Shown here: piece after piece, positions 22,937-30,525 of the stretch
Numbering within the stretch: position 1 is the first letter of the stretch
Layout of the letters: every line of letters starts with the position of its first letter
Origin: Bacteroides sp. AN502(2024)
GTDB lineage: Bacteria > Bacteroidota > Bacteroidia > Bacteroidales > Bacteroidaceae
Assembly: GCF_041227145.1 (NCBI RefSeq)
Contig: NZ_JBGFSP010000003.1
Location: forward strand, 682,001 to 746,000
Direction: 5' to 3'
Length of the DNA: 64,000 nt
The notes under the pieces: model-generated
The model's input: only the letters and a program-made list of their open reading frames with translations
Told to the model about the DNA's origin: nothing
Database searches by the model: none
Translations under genes and position numbers: made by a program

Positions 22937-24038
22937 CTATATTATGTTCATACCCCAATTTCCAGTCCTCTTCCACTTCCACATTGAAGTAGATTTCTTC
23001 TTGATTATCACCGTAACTGATAACGTAGGTGTATTTCTTACCCGCTTCCCATTTCCATTCTTTTCCTTCACTATTACTGAAAGTAAATGTTTTCTCAATA
23101 GCGGTTTCCGTTAGATTCGTCTTATCAGCTGCACGGGTAGCAGACAAAGTAAGCCTTACTCCATTTAAATCCTGAGGCATCACGATGAACCAATCTGACA
23201 AATTCGTATTATAGTTTATATCATTGGGGATTCTTTTTTCGATTAGTGCCGTATATTCTCCGGCACCGCCCGTGTACTTCCACTTGCCGTTTGGCTCCGG
23301 CTTTGTAGAGAATGTGCCGTTCAAATGTATATCACTGAATTTAATATTATGAACCGTCATTCGGTAAGAGCCGCCCTTCAATTTAAAATTGATTAATGCA
23401 AAAGGGTGTTTAAACCGCAATGTCAGAGGATCATATTGTTTCGTTTCAGAGTTATACTGTCCCTGTTTCGTTTTTCCTGATTCGTATGCGTAAATAAATT
23501 CTTGAATTTCGGTGGCATCACTGGCAGAACCAGGCAAAGCACACTCAAACTGTCCCCCATTCTCTTTGGAGTAATCAAGCACCTTGACATGAGTCTTTTT
23601 TGACATATCATCATCGTTGTTATTATAAGGCATGAAAGCAAAGAAATTCAGTTTCTCTGAATTAGGCCAATAGTAAGTTATCGGTCTTTCATTACCATCC
23701 AACATCATCCACTCACTATTATCCGAATCGTCCGGGTCGTCAAAATACCACGTTCTCACACCATCTATATATTTGGTGGCAGTAGCGTCCACGTAGGCAT
23801 AAAGCGTGAAGTTACCTCTTCCTTTTTCCACATTCTTCAAGTCACCTTTTTCCTCAAATAAGGTGGCACGAGACTGCACCATCGGCGTCCACTCCGGCAA
23901 GGATAAGGTTATCTCCGTGTCAGACAACAATGGGAAGACATCAGGTTCCTCCTGCTTGGAGCAGGAGGAAGCCGACACCCCAAGCAGGGCGGAGATGCAG
24001 AGCATGTCAATCAGCCATCTGTATCTATGTCTTATCAT
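22926..24038 (-). CDS. fimbrillin family protein
   Basis: A 370-residue lipoprotein (lipobox ASSC near residue 26). It carries the features of Mfa-like_1 proteins: a W-rich acidic segment naming a display loop, YYWPNSEKLNFFAFMPY, FKHPFALINFKLKG, DWFIVMPQDLNG, and the C-terminal W-x-W-E-x-G-x-x-Y-T-Y motif (KEWKWEAGKKYTYVI). The C-terminal EVEEDWKLG resembles the last strand of FimA/Mfa subunits. It probably polymerises into or caps the fimbrial shaft together with the 404-residue subunit encoded upstream. Confidence 0.83.
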   Translation of the reverse strand: MIRHRYRWLIDMLCISALLGVSASSCSKQEEPDVFPLLSDTEITLSLPEWTPMVQSRATLFEEKGDLKNVEKGRGNFTLYAYVDATATKYIDGVRTWYFDDPDDSDNSEWMMLDGNERPITYYWPNSEKLNFFAFMPYNNNDDDMSKKTHVKVLDYSKENGGQFECALPGSASDATEIQEFIYAYESGKTKQGQYNSETKQYDPLTLRFKHPFALINFKLKGGSYRMTVHNIKFSDIHLNGTFSTKPEPNGKWKYTGGAGEYTALIEKRIPNDINYNTNLSDWFIVMPQDLNGVRLTLSATRAADKTNLTETAIEKTFTFSNSEGKEWKWEAGKKYTYVISYGDNQEEIYFNVEVEEDWKLGYEHNIDVE

Positions 24039-24064
24039 ACATCAGTTTATGTTTCATACTGTCT

Positions 24065-25279
24065 CTACTTATTCATATCGATTGGGGTATCGTTGCCTTT
24101 TACAAACTCGTCAACCTTCACTTCATATTCAATCTTGACAAGTACAGGATCGGGATCAGGATCATCGGGATCGGGATCGAGACCGCCGTTGCCTTTGTCG
24201 AACGTAAGGGTATAGATGTATTTCTTACCCTGTTCCCAAGTGAAAGAAGCGGGAATGGCAGCCCAGCGAGTTGTGACAGTTCCGTCATCTGCCGTATTAC
24301 CATAGAGTAGAACATCAGTGTTTTGCTTGCCAGTGGTCAGGTCAGCGACATTCCAAATTGCCATTTTCACGAGGATGAACGTACCATCATTGATCTTGGC
24401 TGCATATCTGTCACTTTGGATGCCTTCTAGCTTGGATGTACCTGACCAAGCTGTCGTTGTTGTTGTAGGAAGCATCAAGAGCGCTTTGCCGAAGTCGGAA
24501 GCTGCTGTATGGGCTTCTTGGTCCGTCAGATTGGTAACTGTACTTCCGTCTGAAGAATACGCAATCTCCTTTGTGTTAAAAGAAACCTTGAACACTTCAG
24601 CACCTTCAGCAGAGCCCCATGTGCCTTGAGATGCCAAGGTTCCCCCGGGATTCGGGATAGCATGTGCTATGTTGCCGGTTGTGCTGTTTTCAGGAAGCGC
24701 GAAAACTGCAGCATTATGCAGGTTGCCGACAGCCACTCCGTCAACCTCGATGTGCAGAGTTTGATTCTTGCTCTTGGCCTTGAACACGATTTGCGAAAGG
24801 GCATGACGGAAGTTGAGGTTAACAGGCGACGATGCGGTTGTTGCAGGCTTTGTCTGGCCGGTGGCCACTGCGTAAAGGAGGTCTTGCTGAGCACTTACTT
24901 CGGAAGCCACCGTAAATTTGGAAAGCGCACGGGTTTCGGCATTCAAAGTACCGCCATTAACTACAGCGTAGAAGTCAAGCGTCCCCGTGTTGGGCCAGTA
25001 GCGGGTGCCGGTCACGTCGCTCCAAGCGCCGTTTTCGTCCTTGATTCGGTCGCCTGCGATGTAGGGCTGAGTTGATCCGTTGTCCGTAAGATTTGCCCAC
25101 ACCATGAATTCACTAGGCTTGTTGTTGTTGCAGAACACATTCGCTGCGCGTGAAATCGCGCCGGTATTCACCTGATACTTGATGGCGTTGCCATCCGAGA
25201 GCTGTACCATCTCGTCGTTGGAGCATGACACCAACGCAACGAGTGCTGGGAAAGCCATAACGAAAAGCTTCTTTTTCAT
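24065..25279 (-). CDS. fimbrillin family protein, candidate major subunit
   Basis: A 404-residue lipoprotein (lipobox VSC, Cys19). Hallmarks of Mfa-like_1/FimA-type fimbrillins are visible: GAISRAANVF with an Arg where proprotein processing would occur in this family, TRYWPNTGTLDFYAVV, LNFRHALSQIVFKAK, ALLMLPTTTTTAW and FTWEQGKKYIYTLTF. Near 360-375 there is an Asp-Pro repeat linker (DPDPDDPDPDP) encoded by a GATCGGGATC-type DNA repeat (24146-24182). It is the first fimbrillin after the two assembly genes, so it is the best candidate for the main shaft subunit. Confidence 0.85.
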   Translation of the reverse strand: MKKKLFVMAFPALVALVSCSNDEMVQLSDGNAIKYQVNTGAISRAANVFCNNNKPSEFMVWANLTDNGSTQPYIAGDRIKDENGAWSDVTGTRYWPNTGTLDFYAVVNGGTLNAETRALSKFTVASEVSAQQDLLYAVATGQTKPATTASSPVNLNFRHALSQIVFKAKSKNQTLHIEVDGVAVGNLHNAAVFALPENSTTGNIAHAIPNPGGTLASQGTWGSAEGAEVFKVSFNTKEIAYSSDGSTVTNLTDQEAHTAASDFGKALLMLPTTTTTAWSGTSKLEGIQSDRYAAKINDGTFILVKMAIWNVADLTTGKQNTDVLLYGNTADDGTVTTRWAAIPASFTWEQGKKYIYTLTFDKGNGGLDPDPDDPDPDPVLVKIEYEVKVDEFVKGNDTPIDMNK

Positions 25280-25333
25280 AACCTTAATAATTTAGTTTAA
25301 AATAATTTAATGATACTATTTGTCTTATTGATT

Positions 25334-26335
25334 TTACATCTTTATTTCTTCTTCCACCACAAGCCAGTCATCCACGTCGACATCGTACCCACTACCGTTG
25401 GTGATAGGCTGAGGAAGATCCATATTGTCGATGATTATATGCACGTTTCTTTGGTCGGGCGCTTTCTGCACCTGTTCGGTCACATTCCAAGTATAATAAT
25501 ACTTCTTGTCATCGTTCATCCACACGTACAACGTGAACGTCGTAGTCTTGTTATGCTTCCGACAGTGACCGTAGGTGTAAAAATCGCCTGTTATCATATC
25601 CCGTCCCGATGAAGAGGCACTGAACGGGACTGTCACCCCCTTGTGCTCGAAATCCTTCCGACCGGGATAAATACCATAGTTGAGACCGCTGAGCGAACCG
25701 CTCATCTGGTCGACATACTTAAGGTTCTTGACATTACGGATTTCAAAAGTATAATGGCAAGTCATCATGACCGGATAGAGCGTGACGATAGTCGGCGACC
25801 GGTGCTGCACCACATCGTCCTCGGGGGTCTCTTCCTCAAACGACACACCGTTTTCATCGACGACAAGTGACATGACACGCCCGCCAACCATCTCACCCGG
25901 GCTGATGCACACCAGCTCGTCCTCTACTGCGTTTGGTGCCGGCATAGCTGCATTGCCATATACGGGCTCGAATATATGCCCCTGACGGGTGTAGTGGAAA
26001 TGGGTGTCAAATTCCTCCATTCCGTAGCAAAGATCCACGTCGGAATCATTATTGTGGAAGATGACACGGTACTCACCGACCGGAAGCTCTATCTTACCGC
26101 CATCAAGCCCTTGGAAATCGAAGCGCCTGTACGTGGATCCGTCCATCGGATAGAACATGACAGTCATGCCCTTAGGGGATGCATCGGGAGCATTCCGCCA
26201 GTCGAACGCCACTCGGATGGTCTTCATGTGTGGATGCTGGTAGCACAAGTCCTTATGCCCACAAGAAGAGAAAAGTACGCTCAGCGTCATCAGGTACAGT
26301 GCGGCTAAACCGGCATAAATCACTTTTGTGTTCAT
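25334..26335 (-). CDS. DUF5119 lipoprotein, fimbrial assembly/anchor
   Basis: A 333-residue lipoprotein (lipobox SSC, Cys25) with the DUF5119 pattern: MKTIRVAFDWRNAPDASPKGM, TYRRFDFQG, ELPVGEYRVIFHNND. The FDW-x-N-AP and VGEY-x-V-IFHN blocks are also seen in Mfa2/FimB-type anchors. In Bacteroides these genes regularly lie between a DUF3575 gene and fimbrillin genes, as here. The first 4 bp overlap the end of the DUF3575 gene. The likely role is cell-surface anchoring or length control of fimbriae; function is inferred from context. Confidence 0.82.
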   Translation of the reverse strand: MNTKVIYAGLAALYLMTLSVLFSSCGHKDLCYQHPHMKTIRVAFDWRNAPDASPKGMTVMFYPMDGSTYRRFDFQGLDGGKIELPVGEYRVIFHNNDSDVDLCYGMEEFDTHFHYTRQGHIFEPVYGNAAMPAPNAVEDELVCISPGEMVGGRVMSLVVDENGVSFEEETPEDDVVQHRSPTIVTLYPVMMTCHYTFEIRNVKNLKYVDQMSGSLSGLNYGIYPGRKDFEHKGVTVPFSASSSGRDMITGDFYTYGHCRKHNKTTTFTLYVWMNDDKKYYYTWNVTEQVQKAPDQRNVHIIIDNMDLPQPITNGSGYDVDVDDWLVVEEEIKM

Positions 26336-27609
26336 CGCCTGCCTCCTTCCTCCTTATTGTAGTTACCACGCCCAATGAGCCAGACGAGCGACACCTCAGC
26401 CTTTGTCGGGCCGAACCAATGGCGTTGCTTGGTGCACTGCCACACGTAGCAACCGTCCACGGGCTTATACTCGTGGTAGATTCCGCCCCAATAGCCCATG
26501 CCGATAGTGAAGTCGATGTTAAGTCTCCGGGTAATGGGGAGCGAGTATCCATATTCCACACCTGCGGCGTAGTTCATCTTATCCCAAAGTGTGCCACCAG
26601 GCTTACCTCCCATGTAGCCACGTCCTCCCGTTTCGAAGTCATAGGTGAATATCTGCCCGTAAACACCGAGGTGATGCCCGGTAAGCGGCTTCTCCTTGGC
26701 CGCTCTGCCGAACCATTTGCGCATGGCGATGTCACCTCCGTAAGCACGCCAGTACCAATGATGACGGTCTGTCTTCCACCAGCCGTACATCCAGTTAGCA
26801 ACAACAGACCAGCTCTTACCGAGATAGAGCTCCACCCCAATGTTGGGCACGGTCAACAAATCATAGAGCATGTTCGTCCGCACATCCATGTAAAAAGGTT
26901 TTTCGGGACACGGCACGTTTATGTAAATCGTGTCATGGATGAATACGGTATCTATCGATGGAACGGGGATTTCCATCTTGGGCTTCGGCATCGGAGCCAC
27001 CGGGTTCCATGTCTTCTTGTACCACAGGTATAACTGTGAGGCACGAAGTTCGGGAAAAAGGTTTTTGTACATATAATAATAAGGCACGCCACCGCGCAGC
27101 CGCTGGATGCGTCTCAAGTGGTCACCTTTTGTGGGAGCGTTTCCCTGCGCCTCGTCCGCAATCTCACGCAGCAGAGCCAATGTCTCCTTTCTGTAAGGAA
27201 CATTCGGGTCATTCTTCACCAGACGGATAAGACCGTTCCAGTCACGCCCAAGAAAGTTGGTGGTCTTCAGTGAGTCGGGCAGCGATCCATAGCGTGAAAG
27301 GTAATCGAACAACACGCCCGCACGTTTCTCGGAAAGCCATTTGTTGAATTTGATACTCCCCTCGGGAGATGCACCGCCCACAATAAGAATCTTTTGCAAC
27401 CGGTAAACGGAGTCGGCATAGGTTATGCGCAGGCTATCCGCTATTCTGTCTAATGCAGTTTGGTTGTTGTTCAGGGAAGGGACAAAGTCTATCTTCCCTT
27501 GCCGGAAATATATCTTCACAGAATCCCGCACTTCATGCACGGTCTGTGCCGACAGGTAGCCGCCATAGAATATCAATATTAGAAGAAGTAGTTTTCTTAT
27601 CATGTTCAT
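26332..27609 (-). CDS. DUF3575 outer-membrane protein, first gene of the fimbrial operon
   Basis: A 425-residue secreted protein (signal peptide to about residue 21, LSAQ). Residues 22-130 look OmpA-C-like (KIDFVPSLNNNQTALDRIADSL, then NKWLSEKRAGVLFDYLS). The C-terminal 200 residues are the DUF3575 beta-barrel-like domain, rich in W/Y/G (KPFYMDVRTNMLYDLL, GYWGGIYHEYKPVDGCYVWQ). It probably forms the outer-membrane part of the fimbrial system. Transcription depends on the switch at 27628-27839. This gene and the DUF5119 gene look more GC-rich than the fimbrillin genes after them, suggesting a mosaic operon. Confidence 0.83.
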   Translation of the reverse strand: MNMIRKLLLLILIFYGGYLSAQTVHEVRDSVKIYFRQGKIDFVPSLNNNQTALDRIADSLRITYADSVYRLQKILIVGGASPEGSIKFNKWLSEKRAGVLFDYLSRYGSLPDSLKTTNFLGRDWNGLIRLVKNDPNVPYRKETLALLREIADEAQGNAPTKGDHLRRIQRLRGGVPYYYMYKNLFPELRASQLYLWYKKTWNPVAPMPKPKMEIPVPSIDTVFIHDTIYINVPCPEKPFYMDVRTNMLYDLLTVPNIGVELYLGKSWSVVANWMYGWWKTDRHHWYWRAYGGDIAMRKWFGRAAKEKPLTGHHLGVYGQIFTYDFETGGRGYMGGKPGGTLWDKMNYAAGVEYGYSLPITRRLNIDFTIGMGYWGGIYHEYKPVDGCYVWQCTKQRHWFGPTKAEVSLVWLIGRGNYNKEEGGRR

Positions 27610-27627
27610 GTGCCATCTTTAAGTTCG

Positions 27628-27839
27628 TCTCCTTGCAAGAGATGAACCAACTCCTTGCAAGAGATGTAATTAGCATGTATTCTGCTGATTATTAGCGGAG
27701 TAATATGTCATTTAGATCGTTTTTCGCTAAACATTATAGCTTTCTTGTAGCAGAGATGTTAAAAAACACAATGAAAGCCCTTTATTTTTCCATAATTTAT
27801 TATAACTTTGCACACGTTAATCCATCTCTTGCAAGGAGA
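27628..27839. promoter_or_regulatory. candidate invertible promoter of the fimbrial operon
   Basis: Inverted sites: CATCTCTTGCAAGGAGA at 27823-27839 and its exact reverse complement at 27628-27644 (17 bp), plus a second direct copy at 27651-27666 (16 bp). Between them, the only consensus -7 element is TAACTTTG at 27803-27810, which reads to the right, away from the operon that begins at 27609. No CAAAnnTA (a leftward -7) occurs in the segment. Inversion would place the promoter 12 bp inside the left site and 20-45 bp from the first ATG. In this assembly the operon would therefore be OFF. Confidence 0.7.
27803..27810 (+). promoter_or_regulatory. -7 element inside the invertible segment
   Basis: TAACTTTG, exact TAnnTTTG match, currently oriented rightward. 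No good -33 TTTG is seen at the standard spacing. Confidence 0.6.
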
Positions 27840-28122
27840 TAGAGCATTCTACTCAACAAACTACATCCCCATCAGTTCCCCATTATTCCTTACAATCCTT
27901 AAGGATCAGTCTGCTCGTCCCGGCTATCACGGAAGCGTTGAGGGGGATAAAGATCCAAGAAGAGTGCAATTGAAAAACGATCCGATACACTACTTACCGA
28001 TTTCATTGATATTCTAAAAGAATAAATAATCATAGTGTATAAAAACAAAAAATGGTATCAATAAGCATTGCACAAAATTGTAACTTTCGTGCAAAAAAGA
28101 GACGTTTTATTTAATATTTCTT
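27840..28122. other. intergenic region with no convincing gene
   Basis: Between the switch and the riboswitch promoter. Short open stretches exist only with TTG starts and lack a family signature. A weak hairpin TTGCAC...GTGCAA lies at 28068-28093. In the present orientation this is where the transcript from the invertible promoter would end up. Confidence 0.5.
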
Positions 28123-28130
28123 TATCTTTG
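28123..28130 (+). promoter_or_regulatory. -7 promoter element before the cobalamin riboswitch
   Basis: TATCTTTG, exact consensus. Transcription would begin near 28137, just at the first base of the riboswitch. Confidence 0.65.
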
Positions 28131-28136
28131 CCCTCC

Positions 28137-28320
28137 GAAATGGTTCAGAATCCGTATCCAACGGACAACGATTAATAGGGAATCGGGTGTAAATCCCAGA
28201 CAGTCCCGCTGCTGTGAAGCTCTGTTCAATGTCTTATTAATGAACCAATTTAACGCCACTGATGTTAATCGGGAAGGCAAATAAGACAAGAGTCAGTCAG
28301 AAGACCTGCCATTTTGCGTA
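28137..28320 (+). ncRNA. cobalamin riboswitch
   Basis: Core elements appear in the right order: GGGAATCGGGTGTAAATCCC, ACAGTCCCGCTGCTGTGA, CGCCACTG, GGGAAGGC, and the B12 box AGTCAGTCAGAAGACCTGCC at 28291-28310. It lies on the leader of the carboxylase operon, 140 nt before the first ATG. The expression platform (28321-28440) holds a hairpin CTCTCCT/AGGAGAAAG without a T-run and a CTCCTCC stretch that could pair with GGTGGAG at 28399, so translational control is more likely than termination. Confidence 0.92.
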
Positions 28321-28458
28321 AGACGCTCTCCTCCTCGTGGGTTAGGAGAAAGAGTATCACTTGTTAAGCCCCAAATCAAAAAATACTGTTTTTCGTCGGG
28401 TGGAGTATGTCCATTAGACGGGAAGACATGAATATGTATGTACTTAATTTAGAAAAGT

Positions 28459-29973
28459 ATGATAAAAAAAATCTTAGTAGCCAATCGCGGTGAAATTGCC
28501 GTAAGGGTGATGCGCTCCTGCCGAGAGATGGAGATAACAAGTATCGCTATCTTTTCCGAAGCAGACCGGACCGCGAAGCACGTGCTTTACGCAGATGAAG
28601 CTTATTGCATAGGGCCGGCAGCATCCAAAGAGAGTTATCTGAATATAGAAAAAATCATCGAAGTGGCGAAAGCAGCTCATGCAGACGCCATCCATCCGGG
28701 TTACGGCTTCTTGTCGGAGAATGCTACCTTCGCCCGTCGATGTCAGGAGGAAGGAATCATCTTTATCGGACCCAATCCGGAAACAATGGAAGCCATGGGA
28801 GATAAAATTGCTGCTCGTATCAAAATGATTGAGGCGGGAGTACCGGTCGTTCCCGGCACGCAAGACAATTTGAAAAGTGTGGAAGAAGCCATAGAGCTTT
28901 GCAATAAAATCGGATATCCGGTGATGCTGAAAGCTTCTATGGGCGGTGGTGGAAAGGGAATGCGCCTCATCCACTGTGCCGAAGAAGTGGAAGAGGCTTA
29001 TACCACTGCCAAGAGCGAATCATTGTCTTCTTTTGGCGATGACACGGTTTATCTGGAGAAATTCGTTGAAGAGCCTCATCACATCGAGTTCCAGATTCTT
29101 GGTGACAAACATGGAAACGTCATTCATCTGTGCGAACGCGAATGTTCCGTACAACGCCGTAACCAGAAAATCGTAGAGGAGACTCCTTCGGTTTTCGTCA
29201 CTCCCGAACTGCGGAAAGACATGGGTGAAAAGGCGGTAGCTGCGGCTAAAGCGGTGAACTATATCGGTGCAGGTACCATCGAATTCCTTGTTGACAAACA
29301 CCGCAACTATTATTTCCTTGAGATGAACACCCGTTTGCAGGTGGAGCATCCGATTACGGAAGAAGTGATTGGAGTAGATTTGGTGAAAGAGCAGATTAAA
29401 GTTGCCGACGGACAGGTGCTCCAACTCAAGCAAGAAAATATCCGGCAACGCGGACATGCCATTGAATGTCGTATTTGTGCCGAAGATACAGAAATGAATT
29501 TCATGCCGAGCCCCGGTATCATCAAACAGATTACAGAACCGAACAGTATCGGGGTACGTATCGACAGTTATGTGTACGAGGGATATGAAATTCCCATCTA
29601 CTACGATCCGATGATCGGTAAACTGATTGTATGGGCTACCAACCGCGAATATGCTATCGAGCGGATGCGCCGTGTGCTCCACGAATATAAGTTGACCGGT
29701 GTGAAAAACAACATCAGCTATCTGCGTGCCATCATGGACACTCCCGATTTCGTGGAAGGCCATTATGACACAGGATTCATCGCCAAGAACAGCAAACTTC
29801 TGCAACAACGTATTACGCGCACCAGCGAACGTTCCGAAAATATTGCCCTGATCGCTGCTTATATAGACTATTTAATGAATCTCGAAGAAAATAACAGCGG
29901 TGTGGCTACCGACAATCGTCCTATCAGCAAATGGAAAGAGTTCGGATTGCACAAGGGAGTATTGAGAATCTAA
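28459..29973 (+). CDS. biotin carboxylase subunit of acyl-CoA carboxylase
   Basis: A 504-residue ATP-grasp enzyme that carboxylates biotin with bicarbonate and ATP. Visible are the N-terminal KKILVANRGEIAVRV, the nucleotide loop MGGGGKGMRL, the ECSVQRRNQK motif and the catalytic EMNTRLQVEHP. It is 50-60 residues longer than E. coli AccC, as in propionyl-CoA carboxylase alpha-type proteins that lack a fused carrier domain. The carrier (29996) and carboxyltransferase (30526) follow in the same operon. Together they make a propionyl-CoA carboxylase or soluble methylmalonyl-CoA carboxylase/decarboxylase; acetyl-CoA is less likely. Controlled by the B12 riboswitch upstream. Confidence 0.9.
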   Translation: MIKKILVANRGEIAVRVMRSCREMEITSIAIFSEADRTAKHVLYADEAYCIGPAASKESYLNIEKIIEVAKAAHADAIHPGYGFLSENATFARRCQEEGIIFIGPNPETMEAMGDKIAARIKMIEAGVPVVPGTQDNLKSVEEAIELCNKIGYPVMLKASMGGGGKGMRLIHCAEEVEEAYTTAKSESLSSFGDDTVYLEKFVEEPHHIEFQILGDKHGNVIHLCERECSVQRRNQKIVEETPSVFVTPELRKDMGEKAVAAAKAVNYIGAGTIEFLVDKHRNYYFLEMNTRLQVEHPITEEVIGVDLVKEQIKVADGQVLQLKQENIRQRGHAIECRICAEDTEMNFMPSPGIIKQITEPNSIGVRIDSYVYEGYEIPIYYDPMIGKLIVWATNREYAIERMRRVLHEYKLTGVKNNISYLRAIMDTPDFVEGHYDTGFIAKNSKLLQQRITRTSERSENIALIAAYIDYLMNLEENNSGVATDNRPISKWKEFGLHKGVLRI

Positions 29974-29995
29974 TTTTAACAAAAAGAATTCAATT

Positions 29996-30508
29996 ATGGA
30001 AATTCATATAGGAAACCGTGTAGCCGAAGTAGAGTTAGTCAGCAAGGAAGATAACAAGGTGGTGCTTACCATTGACGGAAAAACATTTGAAGCAGACGTA
30101 GTGATGGCGGAAAACGGCACTTGTAATATCTTGATGGACGGACGTAGTTCGAACGCACAGCTGATTCGCCGTGATAACGGGAAAAGCTATAAAGTAAATA
30201 CGCATTATAGCAGTTTCAATGTAGAAATTGTGGACAGCCAGGCGAAATATCTGCGGATGCGCAAGCAAGGGGAAGAGGAACAGAACGACTGCATCACTTC
30301 TCCGATGCCGGGCAAGGTAGTGAAAATACCTGTTGTAGCCGGTCAGGAAATGAAAGCGGGAGATACCGCCATCGTTATCGAAGCAATGAAGATGCAGAGC
30401 AACTACAAAGTGACTTCGGATTGCCGCATCAAAGAAATTCTGGTTCAAGAAGGTGATAACATAACCGGTGAACAGACATTAATAACATTAGAACCGATTG
30501 CACAATAA
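29996..30508 (+). CDS. biotin carboxyl carrier protein
   Basis: A 170-residue protein. The C-terminal domain (about 95-168) is a biotinyl/lipoyl fold with the EAMKM signature at 129-133, so Lys132 carries biotin. An MPGKVV half-turn pairs with it. The N-terminal 90 residues form a beta-rich domain like the docking domain of propionyl-CoA carboxylase alpha chains. It lies 22 bp after the biotin carboxylase and 17 bp before the carboxyltransferase gene. Confidence 0.92.
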   Translation: MEIHIGNRVAEVELVSKEDNKVVLTIDGKTFEADVVMAENGTCNILMDGRSSNAQLIRRDNGKSYKVNTHYSSFNVEIVDSQAKYLRMRKQGEEEQNDCITSPMPGKVVKIPVVAGQEMKAGDTAIVIEAMKMQSNYKVTSDCRIKEILVQEGDNITGEQTLITLEPIAQ

Positions 30509-30525
30509 TAAGAACGGATTGCATT

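Noticed and set aside
23423..23641. Extra small gene inside the fimbrillin gene
   Set aside because: It is a second-frame shadow of the 370-residue fimbrillin.
27808..28017. A 69-codon plus-strand frame after the invertible promoter
   Set aside because: It depends on a TTG that is part of the -7 element, has no ribosome site and no family signature. A truncated gene remnant cannot be excluded.
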